Shown: piece by piece, positions 35,134-44,765 of the stretch
Numbering within the stretch: the stretch's first letter is position 1
Layout: each line of letters opens with the position of its first letter
DNA from: Alphaproteobacteria bacterium
Lineage (GTDB): Bacteria; Pseudomonadota; Alphaproteobacteria; JAVJRE01
DNA: 64,000 nt
Assembly (NCBI GenBank): GCA_040218575.1
Contig: JAVJRE010000002.1
Location: 1 to 64,000 of the forward strand
Direction of reading: 5' to 3'
The notes under the pieces: generated by a model
Seen by the model: only the letters and a program-made list of their open reading frames with translations
Databases searched by the model: none
Told to the model about the DNA's origin: nothing
Position numbers and translations under genes: made by a program

Positions 35134-35994
35134 ATGCTGGTTATCGCGGGACTCGCTTTCGTATTCCTGTGCGTCCTGGGCGGCTATGCCGCTCTTGGCG
35201 GGCATGTTGCCGTGCTGTGGCAGCCTTTCGAGTTCGTCATCATCGGCGGCGCGGCGCTCGGCGCCTTTATCATGGCCAACCCGGTGCCGGTGCTGAAGAA
35301 ATCCGGCAAGGCGGTGATCAACCTGCTGAAGGGCTCCAAGTACAACAAGAAGGCCTATATCGAGCTGCTCAGCCTGCAGTACATGATTTTCAAGCTGGCC
35401 AAGTCGAAGGGCAATCTGGCGCTGGAAACCCATGTGGAGAATCCAGAGGACAGCCCGCTGTTTCAGCAATTCCCGGTCTTCTTCGCCAACAAAAAGGCGG
35501 TCACGTTTCTGTGCGACTATCTGCGCCTGATCACCCTCGGCACCGAAAACGCCCACGAGTTCGAAAACCTGGTGGAACAGGAGCTGGATGTCGTCGAGGA
35601 AGAGAATGAACACATCGCCCATGCCCTGCAGACCATGGCCGATGCGCTGCCGGCACTGGGCATCGTTGCAGCCGTGCTGGGCGTCATTAAAACCATGGGC
35701 TCGATCACCGAACCGCCGGAAGTTCTGGGCAAGCTGATCGGCGGCGCGCTGGTCGGCACCTTTGCCGGTGTGTTCATGTCCTATGGCATGGTCGGCCCCA
35801 TCGCCGCCGCCGTGCGCGCCGCCAATGAGGGCGAAAGCCGCTACTTCGCCTGTATGAAGGCCGGCATGATGGCCTTCCTGCAGGGCTATGCGCCGGCCAT
35901 CGCCATCGAGTTCGCCCGCAAGTCGCTGTATTCCAACGACCGCCCGACCTTTTACGAGGTGGAAGAAGCGACCCAGGCTCTGCCGGCCGCCTGA
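35134..35994 (+). CDS. motA: Flagellar motor stator protein MotA
   Basis: Stator ion-channel subunit of the flagellar motor. The 286-residue protein has four membrane helices: MLVIAGLAFVFLCVLGGYAALGG and FEFVIIGGAALGAFIMAN at the N-terminus, then ADALPALGIVAAVLGVIKTMG and LIGGALVGTFAGVFMSYGMVGPIA. The proline pair that couples ion flow to torque lies in the last two helices, and a cytoplasmic loop with charged residues (ANKKAVTFLCDYLRLITLG, EELDVVEEENEHI-like) sits between. The C-terminal part resembles the long alphaproteobacterial MotA. The start at 35134 opens directly into helix 1; the frame is open from 35002. It overlaps motB by one base (TGATG). Confidence 0.95.
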   Translation: MLVIAGLAFVFLCVLGGYAALGGHVAVLWQPFEFVIIGGAALGAFIMANPVPVLKKSGKAVINLLKGSKYNKKAYIELLSLQYMIFKLAKSKGNLALETHVENPEDSPLFQQFPVFFANKKAVTFLCDYLRLITLGTENAHEFENLVEQELDVVEEENEHIAHALQTMADALPALGIVAAVLGVIKTMGSITEPPEVLGKLIGGALVGTFAGVFMSYGMVGPIAAAVRAANEGESRYFACMKAGMMAFLQGYAPAIAIEFARKSLYSNDRPTFYEVEEATQALPAA

Positions 35995-36947
35995 TGTCCA
36001 ACGAAGCCATCATCGTCAAGAAGGTCGTCAAGAAGAAAGGCGGCGGCCACCATGGCGGCGCGTGGAAGGTCGCCTATGCCGACTTCGTGACCGCGATGAT
36101 GGCCTTCTTCCTTCTGCTCTGGCTTCTCAACGCCACCACCGAAGAGCAGTTGCAGGGTATCTCCAATTATTTTGCGCCGGACTCCTTTTCACGCAGCAAC
36201 AGCGGCGCCGGCGGATTCTTCGGCGGCACGGTGCTGGATTCCGACGGCAATCTGCGCTCGGCCGGCGACGCGGTGGGAACCGTGGTGCCCTTGCCACCGT
36301 CACCGGCCATAGACCCCGGCCGCACCAATGATGCCGGCGAGGAGGATCGCCCGCTTGATCCTTTGAGTGAATCGTCCGCCGCGGCGGAAGCCGCCGCGCA
36401 GGCCTTTCAGAACGAGGAGACCCGCTTCATCGACGCGGAGTTTCAGTTGCGCCAGGCACTGGAGGACATTCCCGAGCTGGCCCAGATGCAGGACAGCCTG
36501 ATCGTGGAGCGGACCGCCGAGGGCTTGCGTATCCAGCTGATTGACCAGCAGCGCATGGCCATGTTCCCCAGTGGCAGCGCCGCCCCGCACGAGCATACCC
36601 GGCGGCTGCTGAAGCTGGTGGCGGACGCCGTACGCAACATGCCCAACGCCATCGCCCTGACCGGCCATACGGATGGCACCGCCTATGGCAGTGAGGACAA
36701 CTATGGCAACTGGGAGCTGTCCAGTGACCGGGCCAACGCGGCGCGGCGCGTATTGTTGAATGCAGGACTGGCGGCGGACCGAATCGCCGAGGTGACCGGC
36801 CGAGCCAATACGGAACCGCTGGTCGCGGACGATCCGACCTCGCCGCGCAACCGCCGGATCAGCATATTGCTGCAACGCCAGCAGCCCATTCCGTTCCGGG
36901 TGGGAGCGGCCCCCGGCCTGTTCGAGCCGGCCGGCAACGGCAACTAG
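35994..36947 (+). CDS. motB: Flagellar motor stator protein MotB
   Basis: Peptidoglycan-anchored stator subunit. The 317-residue protein begins with a basic cytoplasmic stretch (VKKVVKKKGGGHHGG), then the single membrane helix WKVAYADFVTAMMAFFLLLWLL in which the Asp of YADF is the proton-binding residue. A variable linker (70-150) is followed by the OmpA/MotB peptidoglycan-binding domain: TGHTDGTAYGSEDNYGNWELSSDRANAARRVLLNAGL and RANTEPLVADDPTSPRNRRISILL. Asp rather than an Na+-type environment suggests a proton-driven motor, but that is inference. No other flagellar gene is in the window. Confidence 0.95.
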   Translation: MSNEAIIVKKVVKKKGGGHHGGAWKVAYADFVTAMMAFFLLLWLLNATTEEQLQGISNYFAPDSFSRSNSGAGGFFGGTVLDSDGNLRSAGDAVGTVVPLPPSPAIDPGRTNDAGEEDRPLDPLSESSAAAEAAAQAFQNEETRFIDAEFQLRQALEDIPELAQMQDSLIVERTAEGLRIQLIDQQRMAMFPSGSAAPHEHTRRLLKLVADAVRNMPNAIALTGHTDGTAYGSEDNYGNWELSSDRANAARRVLLNAGLAADRIAEVTGRANTEPLVADDPTSPRNRRISILLQRQQPIPFRVGAAPGLFEPAGNGN

Positions 36948-37044
36948 CGTCGCGCCCGCGTCTTTCCGCAGCCGTGGCCTGTGCTAGACTCCAGGTCTGC
37001 CCGCCCGCTTCGATCTCGCGCAACGGGCTGGTGATGGAGCAGGA

Positions 37045-37854
37045 ATGAGCCCGGCCAGCGAATCCCATCTCAGAACGTTTCTCCAGACCCGGCCGCGCCC
37101 GTGCCCTTATCTGGCCGGCCGCACGGAACGCAATCTGGTGACCATTCTGGCGCCGCGCAACAACAGCCGTCTGTTTGACACCCTGTCGGTGGCCGGGTTC
37201 CGCCGCAGCCACGGACTGCTCTACCGGCCGGTGTGTGACGCCTGTCAGGCCTGTGTGCCGGTGCGCATTCTGGCCGACCATTTCCAGCCGTCGCGCACCA
37301 TGCGCCGCATGATGGCCCGCAACAGCGATCTGACCGTCGGCATAGAGCCGGCCGTGGCCACGCCGGAGCAGTTTGACCTGTTCCGGCGCTATCAGCATAC
37401 GCGGCACGGCGACAGCGAGATGGCGCGCATGGATTTCCAGGACTACCGCGCCATGGTGGAGGATTCGCCGGTGGAGACGCTGATGGTGACTCTGCGTGGC
37501 GATGACCGGACGCTGGTCGCCGTCGGTCTGACCGACCGCATCGCCGACGGGCTGAGCGCGGTCTACAGTTTCTTCGACCCGCGCCAGGCCAGGCGCAGCC
37601 TGGGCAGTCAGGTCATCGTCAATCTGATCGACCTGGCCCAGCAGGAAGGCCGGCCGCACGTCTATCTGGGCTATTGGATCGCGGCCAGTGCGAAGATGGC
37701 CTACAAGAGCCGCTACCGGCCGCTGGAGGCGTTGACGCGACATGGCTGGCGGCCGTTTGACGAAGCGGCGCTGAATCAGCCCATGAGCGGCCCGCGTGAC
37801 GAACGGGATCTGGCGGCCGCCACCGAAAGCTCCCTGGAGATCGGCCCGCGCTGA
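37045..37854 (+). CDS. bpt: Aspartate/glutamate leucyl- or arginyltransferase (Bpt/Ate)
   Basis: Adds an aminoacyl residue to proteins with acidic N-termini, marking them for ClpAP through the N-degron pathway. The 269-residue protein has CPYLAGRTERNLVTIL, the cysteine motif VCDACQACVPVRI, FRRYQHTRHGDSEMARM, and the GNAT-like end YSFFDPRQARRSLGSQVIVNLIDLA, YLGYWIAASAKMAYKSRYRPLE. These are the family signatures. Bacterial members are leucyltransferases (Bpt) in tested cases. GGAGCAGGA precedes ATG 37045. Confidence 0.92.
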   Translation: MSPASESHLRTFLQTRPRPCPYLAGRTERNLVTILAPRNNSRLFDTLSVAGFRRSHGLLYRPVCDACQACVPVRILADHFQPSRTMRRMMARNSDLTVGIEPAVATPEQFDLFRRYQHTRHGDSEMARMDFQDYRAMVEDSPVETLMVTLRGDDRTLVAVGLTDRIADGLSAVYSFFDPRQARRSLGSQVIVNLIDLAQQEGRPHVYLGYWIAASAKMAYKSRYRPLEALTRHGWRPFDEAALNQPMSGPRDERDLAAATESSLEIGPR

Positions 37855-37886
37855 TCCGGCCCGGGCCGGTGCCGGCGCGCGCCAGG

Positions 37887-38534
37887 CTAGGTGCGACGCA
37901 GGCGCAAGTGGACAGCGAAGGCGAGCGCGGCGGCAATGGCCGCCTTGATTACATCGCCGACGATGAAGGGCCAGACCCCCAGCGTCCAGGCCTTGGCAAA
38001 ACCAACGAAATTGGCCAGCCACAGATAGCCCGGCACATAGATGGCCAGAATACCGGCGACCAGAGCCAGGACCACGCTTATGTGAAAGGCCATGGACGTG
38101 GCGCCGCGGGCCCGGCCAACGATGGCGCCGATAGCGGCGGCGGCAAGCGCGAAGCCCAGCAGATAGCCGCCGGTCGGCCCCATCATATAGGCGAGGCCTA
38201 TACCGCGAGCCGGCGTGCCGGCGAACACCGGCATGCCGAAAGCGCCCTGCGCCAGATAGAGGATGACCGTGGCGACGGCCAGCCGCCAGCCGAAGGCCAG
38301 ACCCAGAAGCATGACCGCCAGCGGCTGCATGGTCAGCGGCACCGGCCAGAACGGCACCTGGGTCTTGGCCGACAGCCACAACAACTGGGCTCCGACCAGC
38401 GCCAGCAAGGCGGCGCGAACCGCGCGCATTACCGGAGTGACCTCAGAGGCGGGCCATACATGGTCGATCCACGGATCGGCCGCGCCCGGACGGGCAATGG
38501 CTGTGGCAGCGGCAGTGGGGGCGTGGTCGGTCAT
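37887..38534 (-). CDS. bioY: Biotin transporter BioY
   Basis: Substrate-binding membrane subunit for biotin uptake. The 215-residue protein has about six membrane helices; FWPVPLTMQPLAVMLLGLAFGWRLAVATVILYLAQGAFGMPVFAG and MGPTGGYLLGFALAAAAIG, PFIVGDVIKAAIAAALAF match BioY. It may work with an ECF-type ATPase or alone; no bioMN gene is next to it. It converges on bpt. The N-terminus starts at 38534 with a cytoplasmic Ala/Thr/Ile-rich stretch. Confidence 0.93.
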   Translation of the reverse strand: MTDHAPTAAATAIARPGAADPWIDHVWPASEVTPVMRAVRAALLALVGAQLLWLSAKTQVPFWPVPLTMQPLAVMLLGLAFGWRLAVATVILYLAQGAFGMPVFAGTPARGIGLAYMMGPTGGYLLGFALAAAAIGAIVGRARGATSMAFHISVVLALVAGILAIYVPGYLWLANFVGFAKAWTLGVWPFIVGDVIKAAIAAALAFAVHLRLRRT

Positions 38535-38566
38535 GATCTGTCCTTTGGAACCGGTGAAGCCACAGT

Positions 38567-40822
38567 TTAGCCGAAGCGGTTAGCGCGCGGAAAGCCTCGT
38601 GGCACGACCCGTCCGGCCTGGCCGCGCTCTCCCCGCCAGATGCGAAGATCGCTTTCCACGTGGCGGCGGCCGGCGCCGACCGACCAGGTAAGGCCGTCCT
38701 TATAGGTAAAGACACAGGCGTCGGCCAGACCACCGTCGCGGTAGCGTTGCAGAATGTTGCCGCGGCCTCGGCTCATGACCGGCAACTGATCACGCGGAAA
38801 GATCAGCAGTCTTCGATTGTCGCCGAGCACCGCAACACTGTCGCCATCGGCCGGCGCGGCCAGTCGCGCTTCCACCGACCCCGTCACGTTGAGGACTTGC
38901 TTGCCGGCCCGCGTACTGGCCAGCACATCATCGGCCGCCACCAGAAAGCCGCGGCCGTCACTGGACGCCACCAGCAGGTCGCCGCCTGGCCGGTGCAGCA
39001 ACATCGTCGCCACGTCCGCATCATTGGTCAGGCCCAGCAGCAGGCGCACCGGCTCTCCCTGTCCCCGGCCACCGGACAACGCATGGGCGTCGAGTGTGAA
39101 GATGCGACCATTGGTGGCCAGCACCAGCACCTTGTCGGTGCTGTGGCCGTGCAGGACGAAGCAACCACGGTCGCCTTCCTTGTAGCGCAACTCGTCGGCG
39201 GCAGCGTGGCCGCGCACGGTGCGCACCCAGCCTTTGGCCGAGCAGATGATGGTCAGCGGCTCACGAGGCACCTCCGCCTCCACCGGCAAGGCGACAACCG
39301 ACGGCGCGCTGCTGATTTCCGTACGGCGGACACCCAGTGCCGCCAACCGGCCCCTGGCACCGAACAGGCTTTTCAGGTCCGTGATGTCGGCGGCGATGGC
39401 CGCCCAGCGCGCCGCCTTGCCCCGCAGCAGAGCCTTCAGCGCCTTTTCCTCACGACGCAGTTCGGCCAGCTCCCCGGCCAGGGCTTTTTCCTCCAGCCGG
39501 CGCAACGACCGCAAACGCATGTTGAGAATGGCTTCGGCCTGCACATCACTCAGCCTGAAGCGTCGGCGCAACACCGGCTTGGGCTCATCCTCCTTGCGAA
39601 TGATGGCTATGACCGCGTCGAGATTGGCAAAAGCGATGCGGAACCCCTCGAGGATCTCTATACGCAGGCCAATGGCTTCAAGGCGGTGGGTGGTACGACG
39701 GACCAGCACGTCATGACGATGATCGAGCCATGCCTGCAACGCCTGGGCCAGGTTCATGGTGACCGGCGTCTGCGTACCGTCCACCACGTTCATGTTAAGC
39801 GGCACACGCACCTCAAGATCGCTCTGGCGGAAGAGATGCTCCATCAGCACCTCGCCATCCACATTGCGGCTCTTCGGTTGCAGCACAAGGCGCACGTCAT
39901 CGGCGCTCTCGTCGCGAACATCCTCCAGCAGCGGCAGTTTGCGGGCGTCCAGCAGGTCCGCAATACGGCTGACCAGCCGGCTCTTCGACACATGGACCGG
40001 CAGTTCGGTGACGATGATCTCATAACTGCCGCGCCCGATATCCTCTTTGTGCCAACGGGCACGCAGGCGGAAACTGCCGCGACCTGTGCCATAGGCCTCA
40101 GCGATGGCCTCGGGCGCCTCAGCGATGAGGCCACCGGTAGGGAAATCAGGCCCGCGCACATAGCGCAGCAAGGTCTCCAGGCGGGCGTTGGGCGACTTGA
40201 TCAGGTGCAGCGCCGCATCCAGAAGTTCAAGAATGTTGTGCGGTGGAATGCTGGTGGCGAGGCCGACGGCGATACCCGACGCCCCATTGGCCAGCAGGTT
40301 CGGAAAGCGAGCCGGCAGGACTGCCGGTTCCTGCCCCTCACCATCGTAAGTGTCTCGGAAGTCCGCCGCGTCCTCGTCCAGCCCCTCCAGCAGCAGTTCG
40401 GCGATAACCGTAAGACGCGCTTCGGTGTAGCGCATGGCCGCCGCATTATCGCCGTCCTGCGAACCAAAATTGCCCTGTCCGTCGATCAGCGGATAGCGAA
40501 CCGTAAACCCCTGGGCCAGGCGCACCAGGGTGTCATAAATGGCCTGATCGCCGTGCGGATGGAACTTGCCCATGACATCGCCAACCACGCGGGCCGATTT
40601 CTTGTAGCCGGCGTTGGGCGCCAGCCGCAGCTCGCGCATGGCATAGAGCAGACGGCGGTGGACCGGCTTCAGCCCGTCCCGCACATCCGGCAGCGAGCGG
40701 CCCATGATGGTGGACAGGGCATAGGCCAGGTAGCGCTCGCCCAGGGCGTCGGCCAGCGGCTCGTCCCTGACGGTGGCGGCGATGGGCGCGCTGGCAGGCG
40801 GATTGGCGGGCGGCTTGGCCAT
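38567..40822 (-). CDS. parC: DNA topoisomerase IV subunit A
   Basis: Breakage-reunion subunit that decatenates daughter chromosomes. The 751-residue protein has [63 protein letters not shown] and the catalytic tyrosine in [10 protein letters not shown]. The [22 protein letters not shown] region leads to the C-terminal blades, with repeats such as [22 protein letters not shown] and [14 protein letters not shown]. ParC is distinguished from GyrA by the short, degenerate C-terminal domain without a clear GyrA box. A promoter with TTGACG lies 54-83 bases upstream. The C-terminus ends FPRANRFG, 32 bases before bioY. Confidence 0.95.
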   Translation of the reverse strand: MAKPPANPPASAPIAATVRDEPLADALGERYLAYALSTIMGRSLPDVRDGLKPVHRRLLYAMRELRLAPNAGYKKSARVVGDVMGKFHPHGDQAIYDTLVRLAQGFTVRYPLIDGQGNFGSQDGDNAAAMRYTEARLTVIAELLLEGLDEDAADFRDTYDGEGQEPAVLPARFPNLLANGASGIAVGLATSIPPHNILELLDAALHLIKSPNARLETLLRYVRGPDFPTGGLIAEAPEAIAEAYGTGRGSFRLRARWHKEDIGRGSYEIIVTELPVHVSKSRLVSRIADLLDARKLPLLEDVRDESADDVRLVLQPKSRNVDGEVLMEHLFRQSDLEVRVPLNMNVVDGTQTPVTMNLAQALQAWLDHRHDVLVRRTTHRLEAIGLRIEILEGFRIAFANLDAVIAIIRKEDEPKPVLRRRFRLSDVQAEAILNMRLRSLRRLEEKALAGELAELRREEKALKALLRGKAARWAAIAADITDLKSLFGARGRLAALGVRRTEISSAPSVVALPVEAEVPREPLTIICSAKGWVRTVRGHAAADELRYKEGDRGCFVLHGHSTDKVLVLATNGRIFTLDAHALSGGRGQGEPVRLLLGLTNDADVATMLLHRPGGDLLVASSDGRGFLVAADDVLASTRAGKQVLNVTGSVEARLAAPADGDSVAVLGDNRRLLIFPRDQLPVMSRGRGNILQRYRDGGLADACVFTYKDGLTWSVGAGRRHVESDLRIWRGERGQAGRVVPRGFPRANRFG

Positions 40823-40875
40823 GGGCTCCGGGGGCTGACTGCGGCGCTGGTGTCAGATGCGCCTGTGGTGCCCAC

Positions 40876-40905
40876 ATATAGCGTGGCCGAGGGGCCCGAC
40901 GTCAA
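40876..40905 (-). promoter_or_regulatory. Putative parC promoter
   Basis: On the minus strand TTGACG (40905-40900) and CTATAT (40881-40876) are 18 bases apart; a slightly shifted TATATG gives 19. It lies in the gap between the DadA-like gene and parC, with a leader of about 50 bases. Confidence 0.4.
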
Positions 40906-40963
40906 CCGCTGGGGATCACACTGGGACCAGACACCGGGCGAGGCGCCGCGTCAGGTCCGGTGG

Positions 40964-42268
40964 TCAGGCGGCTCTGGCGGCGGCGAAGCGCTCCGGCCGA
41001 AAAGGCTTCAGATCAACCGTCGGCGGCGTGCCGGCAACCAGTGCCGCAACCAGACCAGCGCTGACCGCCGCCAGAGTAAGGCCCAGATGCTGGTGACCGA
41101 AGTTGAAGATCAGCCCCGGCAGACGAGCCGACGGCGCGATGACCGGCAGGAAGTCGGCCGTGGACGGGCGGTGCCCCATCCAGCGGCTGGCGTCGGACAG
41201 GTCCAGTCCCGGCAACAGCGCCGCCGCGCCGGCGGCAAGCGGTGCCGTGCGATTCCAGTTGGGCGCCGCGCTGAGCGAGGCAAACTCCGCCGTACCGGCG
41301 ATGCGCAAACCGTCCATCATAGGCGTCACGGCGAAGCCGCCTTCCCCATGGACGATGCCGCGATTGAGAGCGACCGCGGGACGAGGCAGGTGCAGATGGT
41401 AGCCACGTTCGCTTTCCAGAGGGACCGGCGCGCCGACCCGCCGGGCCAGGGCGCCGGACCAGGCGCCGGCCGCCAGCACTACCGTGTCGGCCGCATGGCG
41501 CGAACCATCGGCGAGATGCACCGACAAGGCCGCCGCGGCGTCCGGCGTCTTGCGGATATCCACGGCCTCGCCCTGCAGCAACACGCCGCCGCTGGCGACA
41601 AAGCGCTCGGCCAGGCCGCTGACCAGACGATAGGGGCTGAGCACATGGCCGGAGTCCGGATAGAGAACGCCATGGCGCACGGTGGTGGCCAGTGCCGGCT
41701 CCAGATCGCGCACCGCATTGCCACCCAGTTCTTCAAGGCGCACGCCCAGCTCCCGCTCCAGCGCGCGCCGGCGCCGGCCACGCTGAAAGGCGGTGTCGCT
41801 GAGATAGAGGTGGAGCCAGCCACGGGTCTGCAACAGATCGCCAAGACCTGCCTCGTCCGCCATGGCCCGCCAGGCGGTCACCGCATCGCGGCACAGCGGC
41901 GCCATGGCGCGGGCGCCGATGGTCTGCTGATTGCCGCGGCAGGCCGCAAGAAACCGTAACAACCATGGAGTCAGGCGCGGCAGATAGGCGGGACGGACCG
42001 CCAGCGGATTGAGCGGATTGAGCAGCCACCGCGGAACCTGCCTGAGCAGTTCAGGTCCGGGCATAGGGACGACGGAACACTCGGAAATGACGCCGGCATT
42101 GCCAAAAGAACAGGCGCGACCGGGTTCGTCACGCTCTATCAGGGTGACCGCATGACCCTGGCGCCTGAGGGCCCAGGCCGAGGCCACGCCGACGGCGCCG
42201 GCACCGATGACAATCACGCGGCGTCGCGTTGCATCGCCGGTCGGGGGCGATGGGCTTGCTGGGGTCAT
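40964..42268 (-). CDS. D-amino-acid dehydrogenase-like FAD oxidoreductase
   Basis: Oxidises D-amino acids or related amines, feeding electrons to the respiratory chain. The 434-residue protein has RVIVIGAGAVGVASAWALRRQGHAVTLIER (FAD motif), CSFGNAGVIS just after it, as in DadA, and a FAD-contact C-terminus WMGHRPSTADFLPVIAPSARLPGLIFNFGHQHLGLTLA. The LNPLNPLAVRPAYLPRLTPWLLRFL segment is typical of DadA. Its ATG overlaps the stop of recO, so it is translationally coupled to a DNA-repair gene with no obvious link. Hydroxyproline or other D-imino acids are alternative substrates. Confidence 0.85.
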   Translation of the reverse strand: MTPASPSPPTGDATRRRVIVIGAGAVGVASAWALRRQGHAVTLIERDEPGRACSFGNAGVISECSVVPMPGPELLRQVPRWLLNPLNPLAVRPAYLPRLTPWLLRFLAACRGNQQTIGARAMAPLCRDAVTAWRAMADEAGLGDLLQTRGWLHLYLSDTAFQRGRRRRALERELGVRLEELGGNAVRDLEPALATTVRHGVLYPDSGHVLSPYRLVSGLAERFVASGGVLLQGEAVDIRKTPDAAAALSVHLADGSRHAADTVVLAAGAWSGALARRVGAPVPLESERGYHLHLPRPAVALNRGIVHGEGGFAVTPMMDGLRIAGTAEFASLSAAPNWNRTAPLAAGAAALLPGLDLSDASRWMGHRPSTADFLPVIAPSARLPGLIFNFGHQHLGLTLAAVSAGLVAALVAGTPPTVDLKPFRPERFAAARAA

Positions 42269-43074
42269 GGTCCTGTCTCTCCGCTGGCCGCGGCCGGTTC
42301 GGGCATGGAATCCGGGGCGTCCGAGCGCTCCGGTTCGCCTGTGTCCAGACCTAGCACCGCAGCCAGCCCGGCCCGGCCGGCCGGCAGCGGCCGATGGCCA
42401 GCGGCGAACACATGGCGTTCCAGGAAATAGCCGGTCAGCGCCAGCCCGTCCGCCAGTCCCGTCCGGTCAACCGGTCCGCCGCACAGAAACGGCGGCAAGG
42501 GCAGCAGTCGGCCGCTCCACGGCGCGGCGGCGTCCTGACTGACGGCGCGTCCACTGCGCGGCGAAACCCAGGCCAGATCGTCGGTCACGCCGGTCAGGGC
42601 GCAGCGGTCCAGCACCAAAGCGAAGCCCAGTTCCCGCAGGACGCCCAGCTCCCACTGCACCAGGACAGCCAGCCACAGCGGTTCCGGGTCGGCGGGCAAT
42701 CCCACCAGGGAGTCGATCAGCGCCACCAGCCCGTCATACACCGCAGGATGCGGTTCCCGCTCGGGCAGCGCCGCCTCGGCCACGGCGCAGGCGGCGGACA
42801 GACCGGCCAGCCGCTCGCGGCTGTCGAGAACGCCGGCGGCGCTGGCTTGCTCCAGCTCGACATTCATCTGACCAAGCTGGTCGGCCAGCCGCGCCCGCCA
42901 GTCTGCCTGCACCCGGTTGCCGGTCTGCAACACCGGGCGCAGACGGCGCGACGCGCCGCCGCGCACCAGGCCGGCGTGACGGCCGTGCCGGCGGGTCAGC
43001 ACCTGGACGATGGCATTGGCCTCACCGAACGGTCGGGCCGACAGAATAATGGCTTCATCACTCCAGTCAGGCAT
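42265..43074 (-). CDS. recO: DNA repair protein RecO
   Basis: Recombination mediator that loads RecA with RecR. The 269-residue protein starts WSDEAIILSARPFGEANAIVQVLTRRHGRHAGLVRGGASRR, the OB-fold of RecO, and has the helical middle LDSRERLAGLSAACAVAEAALPEREPHPAVYDGLVALIDSL. The zinc-type C-terminal part RCALTGVTDDLAWVSPRSGRAVS lacks the usual cysteine set, as in many alphaproteobacteria. It follows era by 7 bases in the rnc-era-recO order. Confidence 0.93.
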   Translation of the reverse strand: MPDWSDEAIILSARPFGEANAIVQVLTRRHGRHAGLVRGGASRRLRPVLQTGNRVQADWRARLADQLGQMNVELEQASAAGVLDSRERLAGLSAACAVAEAALPEREPHPAVYDGLVALIDSLVGLPADPEPLWLAVLVQWELGVLRELGFALVLDRCALTGVTDDLAWVSPRSGRAVSQDAAAPWSGRLLPLPPFLCGGPVDRTGLADGLALTGYFLERHVFAAGHRPLPAGRAGLAAVLGLDTGEPERSDAPDSMPEPAAASGETGP

Positions 43075-43081
43075 GGCGCAT

Positions 43082-44029
43082 TCAGCCTTGCCGCGGTTCA
43101 GGCGGAGGCAGATCGAGACCCATGTCGCGATAGCGGTCGGGATCGTCGCGCCACCGCGGCGCGGTCTTTATGTGGAGAAACAGATGCACCCTGCGGTCGA
43201 ACATGGCTTCCAGATCGCGTTGGGCGGCGGTGCGGATGCGACGGACCATCTGGCCGCCTTTGCCCAGGACGATGGGGCGCTGGTTTTCACGCTCAACGAA
43301 GATGATCTGGCCGATGCGCACACTGCCGTCACGGAAATCCTCCCACGTTTCGGTCTCCACGGCGATGGCGTAGGGCAGTTCATCGTGCAGCAGATGAAAG
43401 ACTTTCTCACGGGTCACTTCCGCAGCAGTCAGACGATCGGTCATGTCCGTCAATTGATCCGGCGGATAGAGCCATGGGCCGGCCGGCATGCGCCCGGCGA
43501 TGCCAGCCACCATCTCCGCCACGCCATCACCGTGCAGAGCGGAAATCATCCAGATATCCGTCAACCCCTGTTCGGCCAGGCGGGCGGTGAGAGGCAGCAG
43601 GGCCGCCGGCTTTACCAGGTCCACCTTGTTGATGGCAACGCTGACCGTGCGCCCGGCCGCCGCCAGTCGGTCAAGGATATTCCGGGCCGCCGCATCGAGG
43701 CCGTGGCGGGCATCCAGCAGGCACACCACCAGATCGGCGTCGGCGGCACCGCGCCACGCGGCATCCACCATGGCGCGCTCAAAACGCCGGCTCGATTGGA
43801 AAATGCCAGGGGTGTCGACAAAGACGATTTGCGTCTCTTCCACCATGCGGATGGCCAACACCCGCGTCCGCGTGGTCTGGGCCTTGGGCGACACGATGGA
43901 CACCCTGGCGCCGGCCAGGCGATTGACCAGGGTTGATTTGCCCACATTGGGGGCGCCGACCAGTGCGACAAAGCCACAATGGCGACCGGCAGGATGATCG
44001 GCGGGTGACGGCGCCCGGGAATCGGTCAC
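43082..44029 (-). CDS. era: GTPase Era
   Basis: Ribosome-assembly GTPase acting on 16S rRNA of the 30S subunit. G1 is GAPNVGKST, the effector region has SIVSPKAQTTRTRVLAI, G3 DTPG, G4 NKVD; the C-terminal KH domain includes EVTREKVFHLLHDELPYAIAVETE and HIVLGKGGQMVRRIRTAAQRDLEAMFDRRVHLFLHIK-like sequence with the GKGG RNA-binding loop. The 315-residue protein starts at GTG 44029, overlapping the rnc stop as GTGA, so rnc and era are translationally coupled. Confidence 0.96.
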   Translation of the reverse strand: MTDSRAPSPADHPAGRHCGFVALVGAPNVGKSTLVNRLAGARVSIVSPKAQTTRTRVLAIRMVEETQIVFVDTPGIFQSSRRFERAMVDAAWRGAADADLVVCLLDARHGLDAAARNILDRLAAAGRTVSVAINKVDLVKPAALLPLTARLAEQGLTDIWMISALHGDGVAEMVAGIAGRMPAGPWLYPPDQLTDMTDRLTAAEVTREKVFHLLHDELPYAIAVETETWEDFRDGSVRIGQIIFVERENQRPIVLGKGGQMVRRIRTAAQRDLEAMFDRRVHLFLHIKTAPRWRDDPDRYRDMGLDLPPPEPRQG

Positions 44030-44745
44030 GAGGCGCCGTCCGAGCGCCGGAGTTGTTCGAGCAGGCGGGCGGCGGCCCCCTGCTCTGCCGCCCGGCGCGA
44101 CGCGCCCTCGCCTTCCGCCGCACCCGGCGTGTTCGTATCCGGGCCAATGTCCGGCACGACGACCCGCACGCGGAATGTGGGGCGATGGGGCGGTCCGTCG
44201 CGCTCCACGATGTCATAACGCGGCAGGGCGTGGCCACGGGCCTGGGCCCATTCCTGCAACGCGGTCTTGGCATCGCGGCGGGCCACCGGCGTTTCCCGCG
44301 CCAGACGTCGCAGCCGCGGCGTCAGAAATCCTGACGCGGCGGCCAGTCCACCATCGAGATAGAGCGCACCGATCACCGCCTCCATAGTATCGGCCAGGAT
44401 TGAATCGCTGCCGCGGCCGCCGGACTCGTCGGTGCCGGAATCGACCACCAGCCATGCGCCGATATCTATATCGCGGGCCATGGCGGCGACCGCATCACCG
44501 CGCACCAGGGAAACGTGACGGCGGGACAACTCCCCTTCGTCGGCGTCAGGCCAGCCGGCGAGCAGAAGATCGGCGGCCACCAGACCCAGAACCCGGTCGC
44601 CCAGAAACTCCAGCCGCTCAAACGCCTGCCCGCCGGCAATGGCCGCCCCGCCCGCCGACGGATGGATGAGCGCCGATTCCAGATGACGCCGGTCGCGAAA
44701 GCTGTAGTTCAGGGCCGTCTCCAGCTCAGTCCAGCGGTCGGCCAT
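44026..44745 (-). CDS. rnc: Ribonuclease III
   Basis: Cleaves double-stranded RNA in rRNA and mRNA processing. The 239-residue protein has the catalytic signature FERLEFLGDRVLGLVAADLL with the conserved Glu/Asp, the second acidic site ADTMEAVIGALYLDGGL, and a C-terminal dsRNA-binding domain: DAKTALQEWAQARGHALPRYDIVERDGPPHRPTFRVRV. ATG 44745 gives full length. Between lepB (20 bases upstream) and era. Confidence 0.96.
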   Translation of the reverse strand: MADRWTELETALNYSFRDRRHLESALIHPSAGGAAIAGGQAFERLEFLGDRVLGLVAADLLLAGWPDADEGELSRRHVSLVRGDAVAAMARDIDIGAWLVVDSGTDESGGRGSDSILADTMEAVIGALYLDGGLAAASGFLTPRLRRLARETPVARRDAKTALQEWAQARGHALPRYDIVERDGPPHRPTFRVRVVVPDIGPDTNTPGAAEGEGASRRAAEQGAAARLLEQLRRSDGAS

Positions 44746-44765
44746 AGCCCCGTCCCTCGAGCCGA

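Noticed and set aside
38660-41959. A 1099-codon open frame on the plus strand
   Set aside because: It is antisense to parC and the DadA-like gene, whose products show full sets of family motifs. The frame has no recognisable domain.
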